Source: a bacterium | GTDB lineage: Bacteria; Latescibacterota; UBA2968; GCA-2709665 | Length of the DNA: 12,975 nucleotides | Direction: 5' to 3' | Assembly: GCA_027619145.1 (NCBI GenBank) | Contig: JAQCGA010000050.1 | Coordinates: forward strand, 1 to 12,975 | Part shown: positions 7,236 to 12,975 of the stretch, piece after piece | How the letters are laid out: each line of letters begins with the position of its first letter | How positions within the stretch are numbered: position 1 is the first letter of the stretch | Program-made: the position numbers and the translations under genes | Notes under the pieces: model-generated | Databases searched by the model: none | What the model was told of the DNA's origin: nothing | Seen by the model: the letters and a program-made list of their open reading frames with translations, nothing else

Positions 7236-8300
7236 CTAATCTCGATACAATAGCGATAGGCTACTGGCGATTCCATTCCAATCTAGCTCTTTCGCCCGGT
7301 TGAAAGCATTGAGACTTGCTTGCTTCAGATCTCGCTTGCGTATCTCAATAAGTGACTTCTGAAGGGCTTTCCAGTCTTTGGGATCATAAAGTATCCCCAT
7401 GCTATCATCTACTAATTCAGGCAGGCACCCTATTCGGGGCATGACGACAGGTTTGCCAAAAGACAAGGCCATAATTGCGGTGCCACTCGTCAGTACGTTC
7501 GTGAACGGAAGCACTACCACATCGGCGGCGTTCAGGTAGAGCTGAAACTCGTGGGCGGCGAAAAATGAGGATGTGTACATGTGTATGTTTGGGTCTCCCT
7601 CCACCATTGCTTCAATCTGTTCCGCATATTGGGGAAGGAGGCCTCGGCGTGCGGCCAATATCAATTCCGTATCCCCATCGTTTACATCTCGGAAGGCGTG
7701 GACCAGATGCTCAAGTCCTTTGTACGGTCTCGCGTTACCAACGAAGAGGTAGACAAAGCGCGACTCTGGAATGCCCAGTTTCTTTCGTGCTTCTGATCGG
7801 GAGATGTCGTTGGGGTAGGCGTCTATGTAGTTTCCGTGTGGGATTACGTGAAGATTGCCAGTACGGTAGAATTGATTTCTCACTAAATCTGCGGCGTAGT
7901 TACAATGGGCCACGACCTCGTGAGCAGTCTGGCACATCATCAAACGTGCCAGGTGGTCGATTTCTGGGTGTTGGCGCTCATGCGGATATACGTTATGGGC
8001 TGTCCACACGATACGGTATCCAAGGTTTCGCGCAAAGTTCAGGTTCTCTGCAAAATCGTGATAACGTTTCACACAGGAGCCCAGGTCTTCTGCTTTGTAG
8101 AAGTGATGCAGCCAGTTGATGTGAATTGCCGTACACTCCGTCCGTCTATCTTCCAGGTAAGATTTCTCGAACGAATATTGACCGAACTCAAGTATGGTTC
8201 CCTGCTTTTCAAGTGCAGATGTAAGTAATGGACCGTATGGATTTGTACGGTCTGTCAGACTGAGGCCACCCTTAGGTTCCCAAAAATACAGTACTTTCAC
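7236..8300 (-). CDS. GT4-type glycosyltransferase
   Basis: This 354-residue protein looks like a GT-B fold retaining glycosyltransferase. The N-terminal domain includes NPYGPLLTSAL (20-30) and VWTAHNVYPHE (98-108). The linker and C-terminal domain begin at HVIPHGNY (151-158) and FVGNARPYKGLEHLV (186-200). The nucleotide-sugar pocket segment TSGTAIMALSFGKPVVMP (271-288) is followed by LPELVD, although the usual acidic residue in the first position of that motif is not obvious. No membrane segment is seen, so it is likely cytosolic or peripheral. It starts with GTG preceded by GGAGG 5 nt away, a strong site. It is probably the first gene of the glycosyltransferase, hydrolase, acetyltransferase and ATPase group. 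The gap to the hydrolase gene is 115 nt, so a separate internal promoter is possible. Donor and acceptor sugars are unknown. Confidence 0.88.
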   Translation of the reverse strand: MKVLYFWEPKGGLSLTDRTNPYGPLLTSALEKQGTILEFGQYSFEKSYLEDRRTECTAIHINWLHHFYKAEDLGSCVKRYHDFAENLNFARNLGYRIVWTAHNVYPHERQHPEIDHLARLMMCQTAHEVVAHCNYAADLVRNQFYRTGNLHVIPHGNYIDAYPNDISRSEARKKLGIPESRFVYLFVGNARPYKGLEHLVHAFRDVNDGDTELILAARRGLLPQYAEQIEAMVEGDPNIHMYTSSFFAAHEFQLYLNAADVVVLPFTNVLTSGTAIMALSFGKPVVMPRIGCLPELVDDSMGILYDPKDWKALQKSLIEIRKRDLKQASLNAFNRAKELDWNGIASSLSLLYRD

Positions 8301-8369
8301 TCAGTCCTCCACGATGGATCGGTGGTATGGTGTTTAAAGTTTCACATTCTTCCTGTTTTCTACTGGATC

Positions 8370-8519
8370 TCACCACGTCGTCAACTGTTTTTCCCATTCG
8401 GGCAGTTCGGTTTTGAGGAGGTGTTCGATCTATTTGCTCTTGGCTTTGAGGATGGTGTCTGTGGATACAGTATCCATATTTAGATGGAAGCGTGGATACC
8501 GGAAGTCAGTATTTTTATG
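8370..8519 (-). pseudogene. Relic of the 3' end of a paralogue of the 9443-11785 gene
   Basis: Read on the minus strand, this segment encodes a close match to the last 49 codons of the glycoside-hydrolase-like gene and ends at an equivalent TGA. By eye, 36 of 49 codons give the same residue, including STDTILKAK and ELPEWEKQLTTW. The nucleotide alignment is gap-free at an offset of 1073. An in-frame TAG (8430-8432) replaces a Gln codon, and no start or upstream homologous sequence remains. Homology breaks at about 8517-8520. It is therefore a decayed, truncated copy of a tandem paralogue, not a working gene. Confidence 0.85.
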
Positions 8520-8669
8520 GGGTCAGGTTTTAGCGTTTAATCCATGCCTGTAGCCTTGATCGCAAGGCACTAGAACTACAGTATTCCATTAATTGGGGTT
8601 GCTTCCAACCCTTAAAAGTAGCATATTTTTGGTAAACGAATGTAGGCAATGACGAAACGATAGGACAAC
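8520..8669. other. Junction region upstream of the PIN gene, no gene seen
   Basis: The 150 nt between the relic and the PIN gene hold no gene. They begin with GGGGTCAGGTTTTAGCG (8518-8536), which resembles the terminal sequence seen beside REP-associated (IS200-type) transposase genes. This comes from memory and is weak. A small hairpin, GGGTTG/CAACCC with a 4-nt loop, lies at 8596-8611. The segment is AT-richer than the flanking genes and must contain the PIN promoter, which I could not place reliably. Confidence 0.4.
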
Positions 8670-8675
8670 TTGCTT

Positions 8676-9149
8676 GTGGCACAAACGGTTTATATAGAAA
8701 CATCTATTTTTAGCTTCTATTTTGAACACCGTCAGGACCCAGCTGCTGTTGCAATGCGCGATTGGACGCGCCAGTGGTGGGATAATCATCGCTACCGTTA
8801 TCGGATTGCAACCAGCACGGCTGTTCTGGCTGAACTGGACACCGGTAATCTGCCACACCGCGAGGAAGCTCTTAACCTGGCAACAACACTGCCGGCTATT
8901 GCGGTTGCAAGTGAAATTGGCAGGATTGTAGATGTATATATTGAACATCATTTGATGCCACGCGATCCGCTTGGGGATGCGATGCATTTGGCATTAGCTT
9001 CGTATCATAAATTCGACTATCTTTTGACCTGGAATTGTGAGCACCTTGCCAATGCCAACAAGGCTGGGCATATTCGTCAGATCAATACGCTGTTGGGGCT
9101 TTACATACCAATGTTGATAACACCTCTGGAATTGATGGGGGATGAATAG
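8676..9149 (+). CDS. PIN-domain VapC-like toxin candidate
   Basis: This 157-residue PIN-fold protein is expected to be an Mg2+-dependent RNase. It belongs to the subgroup starting TVYIETSIFSFYFE, in which the first acidic residue is Glu (E8) rather than Asp. Other active-site positions are E53 in AELDTG, D101 in GDAMHLALAS, and N120 in TWNCEHL, where many relatives have Asp or Asn. The GTG at 8676 has AGGA 10 nt upstream. A TTG at 8670 is possible but only 4 nt from it. It reads against all neighbouring metabolic genes and is followed after 2 nt by a small gene that may be its antitoxin. The local sequence is AT-richer than its surroundings, which suggests acquisition. A role as a stand-alone nuclease is also possible. 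Confidence 0.85.
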   Translation: MAQTVYIETSIFSFYFEHRQDPAAVAMRDWTRQWWDNHRYRYRIATSTAVLAELDTGNLPHREEALNLATTLPAIAVASEIGRIVDVYIEHHLMPRDPLGDAMHLALASYHKFDYLLTWNCEHLANANKAGHIRQINTLLGLYIPMLITPLELMGDE

Positions 9150-9151
9150 TT

Positions 9152-9346
9152 ATGGATACGTATCAAGAATTAATTGAAAAAATCCGGGAGAGTCGGATAC
9201 GTATGTCCGAAGCATGCGATCATGATTCAGATAAATATATAGCCTATTTAAAATCGTTCAACACGAAGTACTCGAAGCAAGTGGAATTATTTCAAAAATT
9301 ACAGGATTCGATTCTCGCAGAACACCGAGTACCTTCTTCAGAGTAA
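9152..9346 (+). CDS. Small 64-residue partner of the PIN gene, possible antitoxin
   Basis: The start ATG lies 2 nt after the PIN stop, with GGGGG about 10 nt upstream, so the two genes are almost certainly co-translated. The product is short, charged and probably helical, with no recognisable DNA-binding motif. The pattern R..R, then D.D, then LK (residues about 11-34) resembles, from memory, small proteins often found beside PIN genes of this subgroup. That supports an antitoxin role but is inference. The reading frame is AT-rich and ends just before a strong terminator, which makes a real two-gene operon likely. Confidence 0.7.
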   Translation: MDTYQELIEKIRESRIRMSEACDHDSDKYIAYLKSFNTKYSKQVELFQKLQDSILAEHRVPSSE

Positions 9347-9364
9347 GACAAGTATTTCGGTTTG

Positions 9365-9406
9365 AATCCCCACCGGATCATATATTTGGTGGGGATTTTT
9401 CGTTTT
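9365..9406 (+). terminator. Intrinsic terminator of the PIN/small-protein operon
   Basis: A perfect 10-bp stem (AATCCCCACC at 9365-9374, GGTGGGGATT at 9388-9397) with a 13-nt loop is followed by TTTCGTTTTT. It lies 19 nt after the small gene. It would also block plus-strand transcription from entering the antisense of the glycoside-hydrolase-like gene. Confidence 0.9.
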
Positions 9407-9442
9407 TATCAGACACGATATATGGAAGAATCACAATAGAGT

Positions 9443-11785
9443 TCACCACGTCGTTAACTGTTTCTCCCACTCCGGCAATTCGATTTTGAGCAGGTGTTCG
9501 ATCTGTTTGATTTTGGCTTTGAGGATGGTGTCTGTGGATTCGGTACCCATGTCCAGGCGGAGGCCCAGGTCCAGGAAGTCTGTGTTTTTGATGAGGGCGA
9601 GGTCCTTGCGGGCAATGTCGAGTTCTTCCTGGGCGATGGCTTTGATGCGGGCGAGGTCGCGGAGGTTTTCTTTTTTGTGGCCGCTGCGTACCCAGGTCTG
9701 GCTACTGAATTCGTTGATGATGTTGCGCAGGCGCAGAAATTCTTCCACGTTGGCGGCGCTGCGCCAGGTGTAGGCTAGGTGTTGAGCCAGGACGAAGGCT
9801 TGCTGGAAACGGGGCCGACAGGCGCGGGGTACGAGGGGACGGGCTTTTTCGAGGTGGAGGATGCCGCGTTCCCAGAGGGTGGCCATGGCCTGGAGTTCGT
9901 TCAGGGCAACGTCCTGGTTTTGGTTGGGGCCCCGGCGGGCAATGGCGCGGAAGCCGGGGTTGGAATAGAAGAGGGGTTTTTTTTCGACGAAGGTTGTGTC
10001 GTCATCCATGGCGGAGTTTTCCCAGTGCCAGTAGAAGAGGCCGTAGAAAGCAGGGTCCAGGTCACCGGGTTCGGGTTTGGTTTTGAGGGAGAGAGGTTGG
10101 GCTGGGCCGATGAAGTAGGAGCCGATGTAATAGGCGAGTTGAGGATGGTGGCGCAGGCCCTGTGAGAAATCTTTCCAGGCGCGGCGTACGTAGGGGGCGG
10201 CTTCGGGGCCGAAGTCGCGCTGGGCAATGGCGGTGAGGATGTGGTCGGGGTTTTCGAATTCGGTGTGTTTGCCCCAGAGGGTCCAGTAGCCAAATTCTTC
10301 GGAGGGAGATTTACAGGAGCCGTCGAAGAGCCAGCGGGAGTGAATGGCGTGGGGTTTTAGGCGGGCGGCGTTCTGCCAGATGGCGCGCTGGTTTTCCAGG
10401 GCGGGCAGGTAGGGGACGTTGAGGCATTCGATGGAGGTGTTGATTTCGAGTTTGAAGCTGAAGGGGAGATTCGCACGGTGAGCGAGGCGGCGCTGATTGC
10501 GGCATCGGTCGCTGGGGGTGATGCGGGACATGGAGTAATCCCAGACGTTTTTGCCATATCCGGCGGGACGCCAGTCCACGGAGTCTTTGTCGATTTCGGT
10601 CTGGAAGATGACGTGTTCGGGGTCGAGGTTGGTAATGTATTCGGCCTGGTCACGGTCGTTGGACCAGTGGTTGGCGGAGTAGGGCCAGGTGAGCAGACGG
10701 GCTTCGGGGTTGGCGGACCGGATGCCGCGGGCTACTGCGTTGACAAATTCGGCTACGACGTGGGAGCCGTTGCGGCGGGAACAACGAGGGCAGTCTTCGG
10801 CATGATTCTGGCTGCGCATGAAGCAGTGGTAGAAGCCTTCACCGCCGGTGATGGCTACGATGCCGCCGAGGTCCGGGATGTCGTGGAAGAGGGAGGCCCA
10901 GGAGTTGACGAGGAAGCAGCGGGTTTTGGGATCACTGGTGCAGAGGGTGCGGAAAGCACCGTTGGCCTGGAGGGCACCGCGTGAGGTGGGGTGATGGTTG
11001 AAGATGGCGTGGTCCGGGTCGGGTTTGGGGTTGTAGCCCATGAGGAGGATGCGGATGCCGTAGCGGGCGGCCTGCCGGGTGAGTTGGGCGAGGCGGTCCC
11101 GGTTTTTTTGTGCATTGGGATTGACGAGGCTGCGGAAGTCTCCCTTGGGATCGGGGAGGTGGTAGTCTTCCAGGCGGATCATGATGGGTACGGCCATGAT
11201 GCCCATGCGGGCGAGTTCGAGGAAGTTGGTGTCGGTTTCGCGGCCGTAGATCCAGGCCTGGGTGGTACAGAAACCGCCCCAGAGGTCTGCGCCGATGTGG
11301 AGAGGGACGGCCGGGCGCACGGCGCGTTTGCCGGGAGAGAGAACAGGGCTGCGGCGCAGGCTCCAGAGGTTAGAGAGGTAGAGTGAGGCGCGGAGAAGGG
11401 CGTGTTCGGTAGATGCGCGTATGGTGATGCGGTCTGGTTCGGCGGTAAGTTGAAAGGCCACGTCCCAGCGGCTGGTGTTTTTCTTGGGATGGAGTTTAAA
11501 GGCGATGCACGGGGTGTTCTGTTTGGCGGTGGATCGCAAGGAGAAGCCGAGGCGGGTGCGGAAGAAATTGCGCAGGTCGTTCAGGCCGAGGTGCGCAGGG
11601 CCGTCCGGCGATAGGTTGCCTTCCAGGGTGAGGGACCATTTGTTTGTGATGAGGATGTCGTTTTTGCGCAGTTTTTTTGAGGGGGGTGGGATGCGGCCTG
11701 CGGGAGGTTCGGAGACCTGTTTCCAGAAGCTGGATTGACGGACTTTTGTGACTTTGGAAGACCATTCTTCTTCGAAAGATTTCAT
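9443..11785 (-). CDS. Large glycoside-hydrolase-like protein (GH20-type N-domain plus TIM barrel), family unassigned
   Basis: This 780-residue protein probably acts on a glycan, but I cannot name its family. Residues about 45-145 resemble the alpha/beta domain that precedes the barrel in GH20, GH67 and related enzymes, with ITIRASTEHALLRASLYL (120-137) as the typical end. Residues about 163-500 read as a TIM barrel: HIGADLWGG (163-171), ILLMGYNPKPDPD (246-258), and ITGGEGFYHC (312-321), where E316 is a candidate catalytic acid. A CxxC pair follows at C332 and C335 (DCPRC), possibly metal-binding or structural. The last 260 residues are largely helical. No signal peptide is evident. The frame is open back to 11839, but that start lies inside a terminator stem. 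The ATG at 11785 has AGAGAGAG 9 nt upstream and is preferred. A truncated paralogue of its 3' end lies at 8370. Confidence 0.75.
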   Translation of the reverse strand: MKSFEEEWSSKVTKVRQSSFWKQVSEPPAGRIPPPSKKLRKNDILITNKWSLTLEGNLSPDGPAHLGLNDLRNFFRTRLGFSLRSTAKQNTPCIAFKLHPKKNTSRWDVAFQLTAEPDRITIRASTEHALLRASLYLSNLWSLRRSPVLSPGKRAVRPAVPLHIGADLWGGFCTTQAWIYGRETDTNFLELARMGIMAVPIMIRLEDYHLPDPKGDFRSLVNPNAQKNRDRLAQLTRQAARYGIRILLMGYNPKPDPDHAIFNHHPTSRGALQANGAFRTLCTSDPKTRCFLVNSWASLFHDIPDLGGIVAITGGEGFYHCFMRSQNHAEDCPRCSRRNGSHVVAEFVNAVARGIRSANPEARLLTWPYSANHWSNDRDQAEYITNLDPEHVIFQTEIDKDSVDWRPAGYGKNVWDYSMSRITPSDRCRNQRRLAHRANLPFSFKLEINTSIECLNVPYLPALENQRAIWQNAARLKPHAIHSRWLFDGSCKSPSEEFGYWTLWGKHTEFENPDHILTAIAQRDFGPEAAPYVRRAWKDFSQGLRHHPQLAYYIGSYFIGPAQPLSLKTKPEPGDLDPAFYGLFYWHWENSAMDDDTTFVEKKPLFYSNPGFRAIARRGPNQNQDVALNELQAMATLWERGILHLEKARPLVPRACRPRFQQAFVLAQHLAYTWRSAANVEEFLRLRNIINEFSSQTWVRSGHKKENLRDLARIKAIAQEELDIARKDLALIKNTDFLDLGLRLDMGTESTDTILKAKIKQIEHLLKIELPEWEKQLTTW

Positions 11786-11835
11786 TATGATCGCTCTCTC
11801 TTGCGGTGTGCAGGCTGTGAAAGTGTTAGAGATAC

Positions 11836-11870
11836 ACAAAGCCCCGGTGGATTTTTCTCCGGGGCTTTGT
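11836..11870 (-). terminator. Strong hairpin terminator downstream of vapBC
   Basis: A perfect 12-bp stem (ACAAAGCCCCGG at 11836-11847, CCGGGGCTTTGT at 11859-11870) encloses an 11-nt loop. It lies about 36 nt past the vapC stop and about 50 nt before the glycoside-hydrolase-like start. It should end vapBC transcripts. The following T-run is weak and partly within the stem. It separates the two minus-strand units, so the downstream gene needs its own promoter in a short gap. Confidence 0.8.
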
Positions 11871-11906
11871 AATTGTATTGTACAAGCGGAGTTGGATACT
11901 GAAGAT

Positions 11907-12266
11907 TTAGGAGTGGGCGAGTCCTAATTCTTCGGCCGCTATGTTCAGCCTCCCATCAGAAGTCCAGAGGGAGATTTCGGATTGCTGCGCAGATGCCAGT
12001 AGATTGATATCCACGAAGCCGATCCCTTTGCCCATCAGTTCGTGTTGCATGATAAAGAAAAGCAGTTCATCTTGAGATACCACGGGCACCATCGGCAGGG
12101 TCTGGAGCAAGGACAGAAATTCAGTTCGATTGCGCAGGTTTCCACAGGCTAATTCACCTATGATGAAAGGGTGGCAAACGACCTGAGTATCCATAAGCGA
12201 CAATTCCAATTGTCGATTTCCATAACGCAGGTGTGCGATCCATATGGACGTATCAACGAGAACCAT
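11907..12266 (-). CDS. vapC: VapC-type PIN-domain toxin
   Basis: This 119-residue protein is expected to be an Mg2+-dependent ribonuclease that stops translation when released from its antitoxin. All four acidic positions are present: D5 in VDTSIW, E39 in GELACG, D86 in GFVDINLL, and D104 in TSDGRL. The length is slightly short but normal for small VapC proteins. It starts 2 nt after the vapB stop and has only a weak ribosome site, so it is probably translated by coupling to vapB. Toxin identity is clear at family level. The RNA target cannot be inferred. Confidence 0.92.
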   Translation of the reverse strand: MVLVDTSIWIAHLRYGNRQLELSLMDTQVVCHPFIIGELACGNLRNRTEFLSLLQTLPMVPVVSQDELLFFIMQHELMGKGIGFVDINLLASAQQSEISLWTSDGRLNIAAEELGLAHS

Positions 12267-12268
12267 GG

Positions 12269-12466
12269 TTAGAATTTCTCGGGTCTGCGTCTCGGGATGG
12301 GACGGATTTCTTTTTCAGTTCCACCCATACGCGCAAGCCGTTTACTGCTCTCGCGAGTGATTAAGGCTTTCAGACCGAGCCGAACCAGGGCCGTTTTTTC
12401 ATTGATACCGGTCAACTCTGATGCCTGTTTTAACAGGTCGTCGTCTATGTTTAGTGTTGTTTTCAT
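12269..12466 (-). CDS. vapB: VapB-type ribbon-helix-helix antitoxin
   Basis: This 65-residue antitoxin has an N-terminal ribbon-helix-helix (MKTTLNIDDDLLKQASELTG, then a helix with TALVRLGLKALI) that should bind the operon's own promoter. The basic, Pro-rich C-terminus (residues 44-65) is the expected toxin-binding tail. The open frame extends upstream to 12526, but that extension covers the promoter and has no ribosome site. The ATG at 12466 gives the canonical family N-terminus and is chosen. No Shine-Dalgarno site is visible before it, which matches a nearly leaderless transcript. Confidence 0.9.
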   Translation of the reverse strand: MKTTLNIDDDLLKQASELTGINEKTALVRLGLKALITRESSKRLARMGGTEKEIRPIPRRRPEKF

Positions 12467-12475
12467 AATGTATGA

Positions 12476-12504
12476 AATATGTATTGTTCGTAAATTGATG
12501 TCAA
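12476..12504 (-). promoter_or_regulatory. Predicted vapBC promoter, near-leaderless
   Basis: On the minus strand a perfect TTGACA (12504-12499) is followed after 17 nt by CATATT (12481-12476, 4 of 6 matches to TATAAT). Transcription would start about 12468-12470, only a few nucleotides before the vapB ATG at 12466. Repeated ATACAT motifs and the short palindrome CATAATGTATG around the start codon are candidate VapB operator elements. Confidence 0.5.
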
Positions 12505-12585
12505 TAGGGGAATTCTTTGCGTCCAAACCGGTGTTTGTCCGTCATAGAAGGAAACGGTTCGTGTGCTTTTGGAGCGAGGGATATT

Positions 12586-12975
12586 ATGGCTGATGTTGTA
12601 GCGAGTGATTCGATTGAGGTGGCCTGGAAGGCGTATCACGATCAATTGCATGGATGTCTCAAGAGTCGGGTAGGGGATGCGGCGGATGATTTGTTGCAGG
12701 AGGTGTTCATGCGGATGTATGAACGGCGGGCGTCTTTGCGGGATGTGGAGAAGCTGCGAAGCTGGATGTACCGGATTGCACATCATGCGGTAATTGATTT
12801 CTACCGTGCGCGAAGGCCGATGGAGTCGCTTCCGGATGGGTTGACGGCAGAGGAGCCCGATGCGGATGAGCGAGCAATCCAGGAGCTTGCCGGTTGTATG
12901 GCACCTATGATTGAGAATTTGCCCGAGCGGTACCGGGAGGCGGTGATGTTGAGTGAGATTCGGGGGTTGTCTCAG
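12586..12975 (+). CDS. SigZ-like ECF sigma factor, cut by the window end
   Basis: The first 130 codons of an ECF (group 4) RNA polymerase sigma factor are visible, with no stop before the edge. Region 2 spans about residues 12-70, with DDLLQEVFMRMYERR and WMYRIAHHAVIDFYRARRP, the core-binding and -10 recognition helices. Region 4 begins near residue 105, with MIENLPERYREAVMLSEIRGLSQ. The sequence style, including CMAPMIENLPERYREA, resembles SigZ-type factors. The ATG has GAGCGAGGG upstream. It is transcribed divergently from vapBC with about 120 nt between the starts. The anti-sigma partner and target genes lie outside the window. Confidence 0.88.
   Translation, partial: MADVVASDSIEVAWKAYHDQLHGCLKSRVGDAADDLLQEVFMRMYERRASLRDVEKLRSWMYRIAHHAVIDFYRARRPMESLPDGLTAEEPDADERAIQELAGCMAPMIENLPERYREAVMLSEIRGLSQ

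Noticed and set aside
7121..7276. Upstream start adding 52 residues to the SGNH hydrolase and overlapping the glycosyltransferase gene
   Set aside because: The downstream ATG at 7120 has AAGGA at good spacing, and the added residues look like intergenic translation.
8589..8987. 132-codon minus-strand frame overlapping the PIN gene
   Set aside because: The plus-strand frame encodes a recognisable PIN domain with catalytic residues. The minus frame shows no family features or ribosome site.
11786..11839. Upstream start adding 18 residues to the glycoside-hydrolase-like protein
   Set aside because: The start codon is inside the perfect terminator stem and lacks a ribosome site. The ATG at 11785 has a suitable purine-rich site 9 nt upstream.
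12463..12786. 107-codon minus-strand frame over the sigma factor and vapBC promoter
   Set aside because: It is antisense to the conserved sigma region 2, has no recognisable motif, and would run through the vapB promoter.

Overview
The window looks like accessory chromosome of an uncultured, moderately GC-rich bacterium. A phytanoyl-CoA dioxygenase-family gene in a sugar-acid operon, a large unassigned glycoside-hydrolase-like protein, several PIN-domain toxin genes and an ECF sigma factor together recall Candidatus Poribacteria, Latescibacteria or related sponge and marine lineages. This is an inference from gene content; no rRNA or marker gene is present. Almost all genes lie on the minus strand. 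Only the PIN/small-protein pair near 8.7-9.3 kb and the sigma factor at the right edge are on the plus strand.

Region 1 (153-4299, minus) is a compact three-gene operon, in transcription order: a cytosolic protein resembling (alpha/alpha)-toroid plus beta-sandwich polysaccharide lyases, a mannonate dehydratase-like TIM barrel with the metal site intact, and a PhyH-type Fe(II)/2-oxoglutarate dioxygenase with an intact facial triad. Together they suggest intracellular handling of uronate-type sugars. A REP-like inverted repeat lies upstream, and a GC hairpin lies beyond the 3' end.

Region 2 (4658-8300, minus) holds a GT4-type glycosyltransferase, an SGNH/GDSL hydrolase, an AAC(3)-family acetyltransferase whose start overlaps the hydrolase stop, and a small AAA/ABC-type ATPase. 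The hydrolase-acetyltransferase pair is translationally coupled. Membership of the other two in the same transcript is likely but unproven.

Region 3 (8370-11785) is the most unusual part. The 780-residue glycoside-hydrolase-like gene (9443-11785, minus) has a decayed partial copy of its last 49 codons at 8370-8516, with an in-frame TAG. Between the relic and the intact gene sits an AT-richer plus-strand pair, a PIN-domain toxin-like gene and a 64-residue partner candidate, ending in a strong terminator. Homology of the relic stops next to a short sequence that resembles a transposon end. The block therefore looks like a tandem paralogue that was mostly lost or replaced by a toxin-antitoxin-like cassette.

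Region 4 (11836-12975) carries a strong hairpin terminator, a canonical vapBC operon (minus) with a TTGACA promoter placed so that the mRNA would be almost leaderless, and a divergent SigZ-like ECF sigma factor cut by the window end.

No rRNA, tRNA, CRISPR array or complete insertion sequence was seen.
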